Shown: positions 9,407 through 21,100 of the stretch, piece by piece | Numbering within the stretch: the stretch's first letter is position 1 | How the letters are laid out: each line of letters begins with the position of its first letter | Origin: Chara braunii | Lineage: Eukaryota > Streptophyta > Charophyceae > Charales > Characeae | Assembly: GCA_003427395.1 (NCBI GenBank) | Contig: BFEA01000523.1 | Coordinates: 732,077 to 771,897 of the forward strand | Length of the DNA: 39,821 bases | Reading direction: 5' to 3' | The notes under the pieces: model-generated | What the model saw: the letters and a program-made list of their open reading frames with translations, nothing else | Told to the model about the DNA's origin: nothing | Database searches by the model: none | Program-made: the position numbers and the translations under genes

Positions 9407-11510
9407 CATGTTTCACTGCCCGGTTATATGCCTTTTTGACGATGTGTTAGTGGAAACATCCGGTGTCTGTGTTCTTATCTCGTTGTTAGATGCGATGTGG
9501 TATTATGGCGAACTACCATGCATGCGCATCAACCATTCGTGTAGGATGCACGAGAGAAGACTCGCACTGGAGTTTTCTTCACCCAATTTTTGGCTCCGAT
9601 TACAGTCTCGAAAATGCAAATCTGAGTAACGCCCCAATACGTATTTAGCAAATGTGGATTGTCAATTGTAGGGATCAAAGACTTCAAATCAACGAGTATG
9701 AATTTCTAATAATACCACAATTCTGTCAAAGCGAATTGTTATGGGAGTTGTTAACTGGACCCATCCTTGCTGCTCATTCTATGTGAGCTCTCACATTCTC
9801 TTTCATTGAGGAAAGGACTATCTCATGGCTTATACGTGGAGTTCGTGACATCTTTGCCACTTCGTCGGCAATTTCAGTCACATGTTGCTCTTTTCTGTGC
9901 ACTTTGTTAAGGTCTCTCCCTGCTTATATGCAATTTTTTGACATTTGCAGGCTGTTTAACCTCCTCATAGGGGGAGGTATGCTTTGCAGGTCTGTCACTG
10001 TTTTCATTTTGTGGACCACTAGTTTCCCTCTGCAGCTTGCTTTGGCCTCTGTTCTTTCAAATTCGACAGTCGTGATCCAGCAATGCAACAGATTGTCCGA
10101 CATAACCTTGCCTGATTCCTGTGGGTTGGAGAGTCTTTGGGTCTGCTGCACTGTCCCAGCATGTCTAGTTCGGAGTGATGCCTATCTTCTTGTTAGTCAC
10201 TTCAATGTTTCCGAGTGGACGTGCTGTATGACTGCTCACAGGTTGCTGAGTCGGTAAAGTACTTCGGGGTTCAGCAGCATGTTCAGTTTCAGTGATGCCC
10301 GATCTTCTTAGTCATTCTTATATTTTCACTGTGGTCGGGCCATGGGACTGCCCCCAGCCTGCCTGGACCATAAATTATTTCCAGGTTCCCATATTCTGGG
10401 AAGCAAGGTGTTTTATCATTGCGGATGGCATCCTGCCTATTTAGTGTGTGTGTGCATATTTGATGTACCATGGTATGCTGCGGCGTGATTGTTTGATTGA
10501 ATGGATGGATAGGACTGATGCACCCATGCACACTCGTGCAGGAATGCTAACTCATGAATGAGTGGATGAATGGATGTGCGGATGGACTGGTGGGTTGATT
10601 AATTAATTGATTGATCGAGTGATTAGTTGCTTGCCAGGAAGTTTGCTGAACCCAGTCATGGGAAGGCCTATGTTAGCATATTGGTGGATTGTGCAATCAA
10701 TCATTTACAAAGAGTCGCATATTGTTTTGATGGAAATCATGATTGAACATGATAATTTGGAACAGATCTAATCCTGCTGTGCAGAGTTTGGCGGTGTTGA
10801 CCACGTCTTGGTGTTCTTGTCCTGATAGAGGACCTGTGTTGCTTTGGTGGTGTCCTTTGTGCCTTAGTGCTGGTTTTGTTTCTATAAGTAGTTGTTTTGC
10901 GATATGCAGCTGCGTTACCAACCAAGACGCCAGGCAAGGGCCAGGCAAGGGCCAGGGAAGGCTGCCGTTAAAATAAATAACACAACGACAAAGAAGGGCC
11001 AGGCAAGGTCGCTGTTTAAAACAAAAAAACCGAAAAAAAACTATGCTGTGCAGAAAAATAAACTGTACAAAATTTTCCTCAGGGTCACATCGAAATTCTT
11101 TTCAAAGTTATTTGCTGCAAGATCCTAGGTCGAAACAAGGGTGCAGAGGTGCCTAAATCCAAATTTCCAGCGCAAGGGCATGATGGAAAGATGCATGCCG
11201 CTCATGAGGGCATATCGCACAGGGACCGGGAAAATGGGACTGGTGGTCCAGTAGGGGCAACATGGAAAGCTGCGCCCCTTGCTGACAGGGGTCTGCCGGC
11301 CCATGAGTTGGAGCCATTGTGATAGGAACCCTTGAGCGCCCTGAACAACTCTTTGAGCCTTGTGAAGAACAACGAAATCATCGGTGTATCTTACTTGCAA
11401 AGTTCAGAGGCCCCAGGGGCATGACAGGGTAAGTCGGCCGTCAGAGGGGCACGGCACAGAATAATGGAAATTACAGGAGCGCCCGACAAATTTTCCCAAA
11501 ATAAAATAGC
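8193..11510. other. Region without recognised gene
   Basis: No convincing coding sequence is seen. It contains a tandem duplication with period about 133 (9150-9235 and 9283-9372, sharing GGCAGTG and TTCGGTTA-ATGCATTCTC), a (CTGT)n run (9372-9400), a GATT-rich stretch (10590-10625), a small GGGCCAGGCAA minisatellite (10925-11010), and the RT-like remnant at 11125-11400. The 117-codon frame at 9904-10257 has no recognisable motif. Confidence 0.4.
11125..11400 (-). pseudogene. Reverse transcriptase remnant, group II intron-like
   Basis: The N-terminal third of the frame reads VRYTDDFVVLHKAQRVV and then FLSQWLQLMG. This resembles the catalytic RT motif of group II intron maturases (pattern R-Y-A-D-D-F-V-I, then W-L-x-x-M-G about 20 residues later), except Thr for Ala. 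The rest (RQTPVSKG onward) does not continue the family, so the fragment is short and probably frameshifted. An organellar origin or a decayed group II-related RT is possible. The motif match rests on about 35 residues. Confidence 0.35.
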
Positions 11511-11513
11511 CTC

Positions 11514-11550
11514 CTGATGAGTTGGTGAAACTCCGACGAAACAGTTTGTC
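11514..11550 (+). ncRNA. Hammerhead-ribozyme-like motif, copy 4
   Basis: CTGATGA, stem II GTTGG/CCGAC (one G-U wobble in place of the C-G of copy 1), loop TGAAACT, CGAAAC, short stem III (ACA-GTT-TGT) and GTC at 11548-11550. With copy 2 it is the most complete core in the window. It heads three units placed 160 to 530 bases upstream of LARP1 exon A. Confidence 0.6.
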
Positions 11551-11640
11551 ACAGCCCCTCGTTTGTTGTCCTCTTCTTCCTCCCTGCCTATGGTTTACCG
11601 GGCAGCTCCATGTGACGATTTATATCTCTGTTTGATATAT

Positions 11641-11861
11641 ATATGAGTCGGTGAAACTCCGACGAAACAGTTTGTCACAGCCCCTCGTTTGTTGTCCTCT
11701 TCTCTCTCTCTGCCTACGGTTTACCGGGCAGTTCTGTTTGTGACGATATATATGAGTCGGTGAAACTCCGACGAAACAGTGTGCCACAGCCCCTCGTTTG
11801 TTGTCCTCTTCTCCCTCTCTGCCTACGGTTTACCGGGCAGCTCTGTTTGACTATATATATA
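11641..11861 (+). repeat. Two further tandem hammerhead-like units (copies 5 and 6)
   Basis: The units repeat with period about 110 (GAGTCGGTGAAACTCCGACG at 11645 and again at 11755). Both keep stem II and CGAAAC, but the CTG of CTGATGA is replaced by a TATATATGAG junction. In copy 6 the GTC has become GCC. Each ends with TTTACCGGGCAG-type tail, a GACGATATATA-like or CTATATATATA-like linker and the next unit. Confidence 0.65.
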
Positions 11862-12039
11862 TTTTTTTTTGATTCATATTTGGCCCGGCTGGGGAAGTGA
11901 TCCCGGGCCACTCTGGTAATGTGGATATGTAGTTGATTTTGTATGTAGATGAAGAAGAGAAGAGGGCCTTAGTGTGCCTTACCTGTGCTTGCTGGATGAG
12001 AGCCTTTTCTTCTGACATTTGCTTGCTATCTTGTGGCAG

Positions 12040-12853
12040 GCCGCTGTGCAGATGTCTACAAGGTCGGTAGTGATTGCGGGCAGCGGTGCCGGAAGACATA
12101 GGGTGGGTCAGAAAAAATACTCTCAGGCGCAGCAGCCGCTGCATCAGCAGCAGAATGCTTCGGCTGGTACCGGAAGTGGTGCCGTTGCTGGTGATGCAGG
12201 GCAGCAAGGGGCTGCAGCAGCCCGCAATGCTGGATCCAAAGAGAACGGAGGGGAGGCTGGACCAGCAGGGGATGTTAAGGGGCCAGGAACAGTGGAAGGC
12301 TCTACTAAGTCGGTAACAGCGGAGGCTGGTGTCCTGGGAGTTAGTCAGCAGAACAGACAGCATGGGGGAGGAGGAGGTCCACACAAAGGGTCTAATCAGG
12401 GTGGTGCTCATGTGGGAGGAGGTGGGCATGGGCATCATCCTCAGAGCCAGAATCAGCATCCACAGCAACCTGCTCAGCCGCAGGGTCAAGGAGGTACAGG
12501 TGGGGGATCTCAGACTGGAGGGCCGCAGCCGCCGCCGCCGCAGCAGCAGCCACTGCTTTCACCACATTCTGGGGGTGGAGCTGCTCAGCATCAGCATCAG
12601 TATCCTCGCGGCAGGGGGTTTGCCAGGGGTGGGTTCCACACAGGAGGTCGTCGTGGAGGAAGGGACCAAGTGCGTGGAGGGGGGTTCACTTGGGGACCGA
12701 GAAACTATGCTGGTAGGGGTGGATTTCATGATGCTACCAGTGAACGCACACCTGGATCCCAGCAGCCTCCCCGTTTTCAGCGGGCTCCCATGAGCCCACT
12801 TATCTCCAACAATTCGGTTCATGGTTTTGGAGGGCCGGGTGCTCATCGTGGAG
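12040..12853 (+). CDS. LARP1: LARP1 exon A, Gly/Gln/RGG-rich N-terminus
   Basis: A polypyrimidine-rich stretch ends in TTGTGGCAG at 12039, which favours a spliced exon starting at 12040. The first likely Met is at 12052 (MSTRSVVIAG); an alternative in-frame ATG lies at 12019, upstream of that acceptor. The encoded part is low in complexity: Gln and His runs (HQQQN, PPPPPQQQP), Gly stretches, then RGG/RGGF-type repeats around 12600-12720 and a Pro/Ser-rich end. RGG segments of this kind are usually disordered RNA-binding regions. The exon ends one base into a Gly codon at the donor GTATGG (12854). A 102-codon antisense frame at 12559-12867 is a shadow of this exon. Confidence 0.75.
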
Positions 12854-15800
12854 GTATGGACCCCCATTGCCCTTCCACTTGCCTCCTTGTCCGTCTCCTT
12901 GTCTCCGGTTTAAGAACGGAGTTTCTTGAGCAGGAGCTCATTGTTTGGTATGGCATAGAATCATTCAGAGAAGCAGGTTGTTAGACGTTCAAGCAAAGCT
13001 GATCACAGCGGTCAGAAGTACCAGTAAGCAGGCAGGGATACTGGTACTGGGTCATGGCGGGTTATACGAGGTTCCGTCTCTCTCTCATTTTTAATCTCTT
13101 ATCATGTCTCCTCTTTTGTCGTCTCCCTTCCTGTCCACTCTTCATGGCACCCTTCAATCCTTGGTTTTCTGTATCCCGCTGCCGTCGTTCCTCTGGCCTC
13201 ATCTTCTTCTTTTGCCTCCTATTTCCTCCTCCTTTTCCTTCCCCTCTCTCTCTGTTCCCACTTGTGCCCCATTTCTCATTGGTGCCCGCCTGTTTCCCCC
13301 CTTTCCCCCTCCTTTCCCCTCCTTTCTGCTCTTGATACACGCTTTTCCTCTCCTGTCCCCTCTTTTCCTCTCTTTTCTCCTCACGTCCCTCTTCCTTTCT
13401 TGCCGATTCCTCGCCTTTTGTCCACTTTTTTCTCTAGTTATCTTTTATCTAATACACTCCGCTCTGCTCAATGATATGGGTCTTTACTGCTTGGCCTTCT
13501 TTTGGCTGGTTGAAGCACGTAGTTGTTTTGTTCACGGATGCATCACTCCGAACTTTGTGGTGGTCTTTGGAAAGAGTGGCAAAGAATGGTCTTTTGTTTG
13601 CTGCCCTACTTAATTGAGCATCCCTGTGCGATTCGGTTTGTCTGGGCATTGGTGTCCCTTCTCTCTCTCTGTCGGTACTCTGGTCTTCCTGCCAATCCGT
13701 TCCCGTTTTCCTATTTCGCCCGTATATCTGGCCTCTTCATTTCTCATCGTATTCCATCCCTCATGGCCATCACAATGTAAAGGCCTAGCTAGGGTGAAGT
13801 TACGTATCCATGGGAAAACATCAGACAAAGGCCTAGCTAGGGTGAAGTTACATATCCATGGGAAAACATCGGACAAACTGTTTCTTGTTTCTTCCACGGA
13901 CGGCTGCCCGGCTGCCTAGCCTGGCATGACCCCCAGGTGGCATCTAGGACACCCCCGGCGCAAAAGGGGGAAAAAAAACTAATTCTGAAAAAAAACGTTG
14001 TGTAGAACATCAATGCAAACAACTTTTCGCTGAGGGTCACCTCAGAATTCCTAACTGTGCCGAAGGTTAGAAAGAAAATAGAAGAATCAAACTAGCGCAG
14101 CCCCCTTTAAACCCCTTTAGGCCCCTTTTAAGCCCCGTTTATAGCCACCTTTCCCCATCAATGGACAGCACTGGAAAACAAAGAAAAGGCCTGGATTTGG
14201 GCTGCTTTCACTGGGTGCAGAAAAGCCCAACTGACAGCAAAGATGAACCTGGAGTTTTCACATGCTCGTGTTGCCCCAGGTGGTCAGAGGGCAGGCGGCC
14301 TGAACGGGGGTGCCCAGCAATGCAGCTCTGCTAGCCTAGGTTTCTTATGCCCTTTGGGGTTTATTTCTTCAGCTGAAAGGACAGAGGCACCAAACTCGTT
14401 TGTTTCTGTTGTGCCTGCACTGTTGGACCTTATTGTTTATATATCAGCCCATTGTGGGTGTGTGCAATGCACAGTTCTTTATGTGGCTTTTCTTTGTTTC
14501 TAACGGGTCCGATAGCGCTCACTTCCCTTCTACGTTTCCTCTGCTTATGTCACTTTGCAATCTATCTTTCAGCTTGAGAGTGTGACTTGAGAAGGCTGAC
14601 ATCTCCTCTGCATCACTGGCCTTTTAGGTGTACCATCTGTGGTCACTCCCTTATCATGTATGGTCACCATTGTGTCGCTCCATTGACTGTTAACTGCTCC
14701 TTTGTGTGCATTGATGGGTGCTGTTCCTGATTTATGACTGCCAATCGGCTGTGCCTCCTGGCAGGCCTGTTGAAGTTGACGTCAATGAATCCATTAGAAA
14801 CTCCGAGTTCCAACTGCAACGTGCCTGGACGTTTGTGCTGCAGGGTCATCGATGTATTTCGTTCCCACTTCGGCAGCAGGAGTTGCACCTCGACCCTCCC
14901 AGTATCCACGCTTCGGAGCTCCTGGCATCATCCAGGGTCCTGAAGCAGTGTTACCACTTCGGGCAAGGATTTCCAAACAGATTGAATACTATTTCAGGTG
15001 AGTTTGCTGATGTCATAACGTGCTTTTTTCTTTCAGGCAATGGTGTCAATTTCTTGAGAGGTAATTCGAGGTTCACTTTTTTTCCTGTGGTGGTAATACT
15101 CTCCCTCTCCTCCTGTCTCCCTTTTCTCTCCTCGTTACATCTATTACGCAGAGAGACTGGACTATCTGCAACTCTGATGTGTCTTCTTCCTTGCGTTACC
15201 TTTCATTTTTATCAACTGACAGTGCATATGCTGTCGCAGATCCCAATGAAATTTTCTGATGAAGAGAGAAACAGAGGTTGCTAAGACTGAAGGAGGCCGC
15301 CTCTGTGTCTTCCGACTGTCATAACATGCTTTTCAGTGATACTTTAGGGTTTAGGGTTTAAGGACTTCAAGGTTTTGGGAAGGGGTGTATGCATGGTGGT
15401 CGAGTTCGCAGCTTATCGCGCTGACAGATTTGACAAGTCTGCCCATCTGTTCAGCAGCCTTCTTCTACATTTCAGTGGTGAACAGGACATCTCTGTCACT
15501 CACGATGGTCTTAGTCAGTTTTAAGTTTCGCACCCAGTTATCCATGAATAACTCGATGACGTGCTCGGTGTTGGCAATCTTTGGCATGGGGATTAGTCTA
15601 GTGTACTTAGTAAACCTGTCTATTATGATGAAGATGTGCCTCTTGCCACTCTTGATGGTCGGGAGGGTATCCATGAAGCCCATGGAGACTCTGTCCCTGA
15701 CCTGCAGGAATGGGCAACGGCTTGAGTAACCCGAGCGGTGCTCGAGTTGGCGGCTTATCCCGCTGACAGACTTGACAAGTCTGGACGTACTTCTTTGTAT

Positions 15801-17473
15801 AGCCAAGCATACTAGGCCACCAGAATTGCCGTACTAAGCTAGCACAGGTCTTATTGTATCCCGCTGACAGACTTGACAAGTCTGGACGTACTTCTTGGTA
15901 TAGCCAAGCATACTAGGCCACCAGAATTGCCGTACTAAGTTAGCACAGGTCTTATTGTATCCCGCTGACAAACTTGACAAGTCTGGACGTACTTCTTTGT
16001 ATAGCCAAGCATACTAGGCCACCAGAATTGCCGAACTTAGCACAAGTCTTATTGTAGCCGAAGTGCCCTGTCGCATCATGACACTCTCCTAAAAATAAAC
16101 TACGCAAAATCTCACGAGGCGGCACACATAGTCGTTTAAATCCTGCTGTTTCAAGAAAGAGTAACACATCCACTATCACAAACTCGTCAGATGTGGCCTT
16201 GTTCTAGTTTGTGTATGATGTCCATCATGATGGAATCTTCCTTGTAGGTATCTACCAGCGGTAGAGTTACATTGTCGGATAAGCCAAGTTCAGTAATTAG
16301 TGCACCTAGGTAGTCTGCCCTGCGAGACGACGCATCAGCAACCTTCTTATACTCTCCCTTCACTTGAAGTTATATTGATCTATGACTTCAATCCAACGTT
16401 TGAGTGCGCTGGATTGATCCACCCAAGTGTCTAATGGTCGGTCCTCAAATAGAACCATCCCAGCAGATAATGTCGCCAGTTCACAAGGGCTTTGTAAAAG
16501 GGATAGAGTTCCCTCTCATAGGTGGACTTCATCTTCTTAGATGGCATCTTCGTACTCGGGCACTTGATCAGCCTCAACTTCTTCCCTTCTTGTTAAGCCA
16601 TGTCAGTGGTCACGATGCATGGCTTCTCATGATTAGGAAGCATGAGAGTATACTTCAGACGTTTGAAGGCTCCATCACATTCGTCTGTCCATTCCCATGG
16701 TGTCTCAAGGGGTGTTAGTTCAGTCAAAGGGGCGGCCACCATACTATAATTCTTAACGAAATTGTGGTAGTAGCCGGTCATCCCTAAGAAAGATCTGACC
16801 TCCGTCACAAACTGAGGTCTTGGCGAGTCAAGATTCAAGAATGCTAGCCACCTTTGCATCTTCGGGCCTAACCCCATCGGCGGATGCCTCATGACCCAAG
16901 TGCAAGAATGCTAGCCACCTTTGCATCTTCGGGCCTAACCCTATTGCGCAATGGAACTCGCATTCTCCTGTTTGATCTTATACTTGTGCTGTCTAAGGAG
17001 GCTTAGCACAACATACAAGTGCTGCGCATGCTCCTGGACAGTCTTACTAAAGATAATAATATCGTCGAGGTCTTACTAAAGATAAGAATATCGTTGAGGT
17101 ACACGACAATAAACTTCCAAGTAGTAATGGAATACCCTATTCATGGCGTGTTGCAATGTACCCAACACATTGCAAAGGCCAAAAGGCATCACCACAAACT
17201 CGTATAGACCGTACCTGGTTTGAAATGCGTTTTTGTGCTGATCCTCCAGTCTAATGGCAATGTGATGGTAGCCAGACTTAAGCCACTAGTACCTAGCGGT
17301 TGTTAAGGCCCGTGGCTCAGCCTACCGGTAACCCGAACCTTGCTGAGCCTTGAGCTACCGGTAGGTGCATGAAAAAAAAAAAGAGGAAAAAAAAAAAAAA
17401 AACCATTCTTCGAGAAAGGAAAAACAACAATGAAGAAAACCGTTGTACCCCGTTTCTCCCAATGCACCGGCGG

Positions 17474-17533
<60 letters not shown>

Positions 17534-17690
17534 CGGCGACAAGTTCGGGGTGCTCCGCGCAGCCCGTCGAGACTGCAGGAGTCTGTTGGGTAGTCTTGAC
17601 ATACACATACACAAATCATGGCGTTGTATCTTTCCATGTTCGAGCGGAAGATTCACTCTCATTTTGCACCTTTCGAGCATAGTGCCGCGA

Positions 17691-17727
<37 letters not shown>

Positions 17728-17904
17728 TCTCCCTCTCTCTTTCTATCTCCCGATGTGTGTGTGCGTGCCTCCCCCGCCGAGCCCCCAGTCACGCCCTCCG
17801 ACCCCTCAAGCAATAAATGAGAATGAATCATTCTCCATTATCGGGGAAGATTCATTCTCTTTTCGAACAAAATACACCCCTCCTCCCTGCGCACGCGCGC
17901 GCGC

Positions 17905-17943
<39 letters not shown>

Positions 17944-18073
17944 CCTCACTTTAAAGGTGCAAAACGAGAGTGAATCTTCGGCTTGAACATGGAAAGATAC
18001 AGCTCCATGATTTGTCTAGTGTATATATTGAGACGCCCGCGGGCTGCGCGGAGCACCCCGCACAGGCCGATGA

Positions 18074-18112
<39 letters not shown>

Positions 18113-21100
18113 CCCCCCCCCCNNNNNNNNNNNNNNNNNNNNNNNNNNNNNNNNNNNNNNNNNNNNNNNNNNTGAAGCGATCGGGCGTTGGCTTGCCCGA
18201 CCCCCGAAAGCTGCGGCGCGTTAATGGCTGCAACTTCTAAAAAACAACGGGGAGGTACTGGTGGTTTAAGATCTATCTTGGTGAAGTACTTGCATCCCTG
18301 CACCCTATCCAATAGGTCGTCGATGCGAGTTAGAGGCTTTGCGTTCTTAATGGTGATGGCGTTGAGGCAGCACTTACATCCCTGCATCCTATCCAATAGG
18401 TTGTCGATGCGATGTAGAGGCTCTGCATTCGTAATCGTGATGGCATTGAGGCCTCTATAATCAATGCACATCCTTTAAATATCCCCGCTACAGACCTGCC
18501 CAAGCGCTGCAACCTGTCCCCTAGTTGCAGTCTCTCAATGCAGTCGTGAGCCAATGTCTACGAAGGCACCACACTTGCGGCCACGTACACCGACTTCCAC
18601 AACGAAATGTTCCCCTTTAGGACCTCTAGAAAGTGCCACCCAATACTCACGAGGGTCCTTGCCGAACACTCGGTTTCCAAGTTTTCTAAGGCTTCAGAAA
18701 CATCTAATGAACAGAGAATCGTTTGGTCTAGATGCGTCTGTGCTGTGATTAGTGAGTCGATAGCGTCGGCCAACTCCTGAAGTGGTGAGGACACCATCCA
18801 CTTCAGCATGAGTAGCAGCAGCTACAACTTCTACTGGCCAGATGTGTTTCCCTGAGTTGTGCTCGTAGAAGTGTTACAGTGGGCAGAAGATCCTCGAAAA
18901 CCACCATTGGGAGGGATCTTGTGAGGAACCTTTGCGTTCTTACATCTAAACTGCTGATGGAAATACTCGCCACAGTTGATGCAAGCTCCTCGCGAATATT
19001 GGTCCCTCCACACATCCTGATCCAGGCCAGTCCTCACCCAAGTCGGAGTCTTGTTGGAGTTTTGAGCCTGCCCCAGACTCTTTTGCTGGCCGCCCTTGCC
19101 ACGACCAGCAGCCTTTCCTGTGGTTGCTGCAGTGAGGTTGCCACCCTCTACACTCTCCTCGCTGCCTAACTTTGTATCCTCCAAAAGATCGAAAAGATCA
19201 TCGATCTCGGTTTGATTGCCATAGGAATCAACCATCATCAATCGAGTCTTCTTCTTCCTACCGTTCGTTGCAGGTTGCCGTGCCCGTCCTAGTTTAGCCT
19301 GCAAATCGAAGGCCTTCTTTTTAGCAGCTCAAGAATATGGTCAGCAAGACCTGTGGATCATAGCGGACACCTGGGATGACAATGAGCTTTTCTACAGTGC
19401 TGGTAAGTTCTCGTGCGGACTTGTACGTCCTAGCATCAAGCCGGGCCAACGCATCAGTGGCCTGCTGGGCATGTTGAGAGGTTCTGCCATCGTTATTCTA
19501 CAACTCCATAAAGCTCTTTAAGGTTTGGGTCTTCGCCCAATCATTCATACGCCTGCCGAATCCCTTTGATGCCACTAGCCCATCTAGCCATCTTGCTGCC
19601 AAACCCTCCAAATATGAGGGGGCAGTGATAGTCTCTTCCTCGTGCCAAGTGCCGCGTCCTTCTTGTCTCCAGAGGTCTGAGGTGGTTTCAGTGCAGTCCT
19701 GGGGTACCAATGCTGCGGTCATCCCATTTGTGGGATCGGCTGCTGCCACGTAGCTGCAGCAGCTGGACCTGAGGATGAAGAAGCAGCAGTCTGGAGGAAC
19801 GAAGGGTCCTGTCATCGCCGGATTCAATGGCGGTGATGGATATGCTGCTGGAGGCCAGAGACTGGGCCTGCCTGTTGTGGAAGGGACTGCTCTTCCCTTC
19901 CCCTGCACGTCACTCAGAATCTGGTCAAGGCTGGAGTGGATGTCATCCAGTCTGCTGTCCATGTACGTGTGCATGCTCAGCATGCTGGCCTTGATGACCT
20001 CTCCCGCATCATCAAAGGACTGAGTCATCTAACCCTTCTAATGCAGCCATATGATCCTCTTTGCTCTCCATTCTGGTCTTTCTATTTCTAATCGTTGCTT
20101 CATTTTCGGTAGCCTCCCTGAGTTGCTTCTCTAGCTGTAAGCGGACTAACTCTAATTGCGAAGCTCTATTGCTTCTCTAGTGGGTGGGGGTGGCTGGCCG
20201 TACTGCGAGTCCACCATTTGACTAAGGGAGGGTCCTGCACTTGTCCCACTGGATGAGACAAAAGACAGCATGAAAGTTCCTGATGTCTGCTGACCTTGAG
20301 AGGTCGCTGCGGAAGTAGCCATGGCTTCAGCACTAGCTGCTGCTGCCGCCAACGCTCGTTCCGCAGCTGTTGCTTCCTCCCTAGCTGTCTGCAATTCCGG
20401 GCCCTTGGTTCGGCCCGGAACCTTCTCTCGTCCCCTGGTAGCATAACCTGGAACACTACTGGAATCCTCTGTGTGTCCAGTCGTGTCCTCCTATCATCAG
20501 CTTTTGCTTCCTCACTCTCTTGTCCGCTCATCAGCCAAGTCGATCACTGTCTGCACTAGCGCCCTCGCTGGGGCCTACCACATCATGTGTCTGACTGATT
20601 TGTAAAATAAATAAAAATAACTTCTTATTCGGCAAGTCAACCAGGTACCGATCAAGCGGTGTCAAGAACGTAAACACAGACTGCGCAAATGATCTACTCC
20701 TACTTGGATCAGTTCTCGAACAGCACCATCATACAGCAGAACTGGCAATGGTACAGTACAGTTCTAGTCTAGTGCTGTCTGTCAGGTGTTAGCGGTTGGT
20801 CACACCTGAACTAATCAAAATAAAAATAACTCACTTGCGCTGATGTATGCAGAAATGGAAATAATAATGCTCGTTTTTTAGTACCAATTGGAACCTTCCC
20901 TGCCGTAATTCAACGTTCCTGATTGCATCACCAAGCAGTGGTGTCTACGGTGTGCACGACGGCCTACCCCTGTGCCCAGGAATCTGCCCTTTATTTATCC
21001 TCGCGTGCAACGAGCCTTACTCCGACGACCTGGCTGATCAATGGGCAATTTAAGGACAGCCTCCGAACTCCTCAGGAATTATTTAACATCAACGATCACA

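Larger units (their letters stand above)
17278..18269. mobile_element. TTAA-flanked foldback element inserted in the RT
   Basis: TTAA at 17278-17281 and 18266-18269 flank inverted ends GCCACTAGTACC and GGTACTGGTGGT (10 of 12 complementary). Removing the insert and one TTAA restores the continuous RT reading through TKIDL into KSGYH, so TTAA is the target duplication. The interior is a long foldback: arms about 17530-17712 and 17920-18075 are reverse complements (shared GGGGTGCTCCGCGCAGCCCG, ACAAATCATGG, CTTTCCATGTTC). No protein is encoded. Fifty N bases (18123-18172) make the length approximate. Confidence 0.8.
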
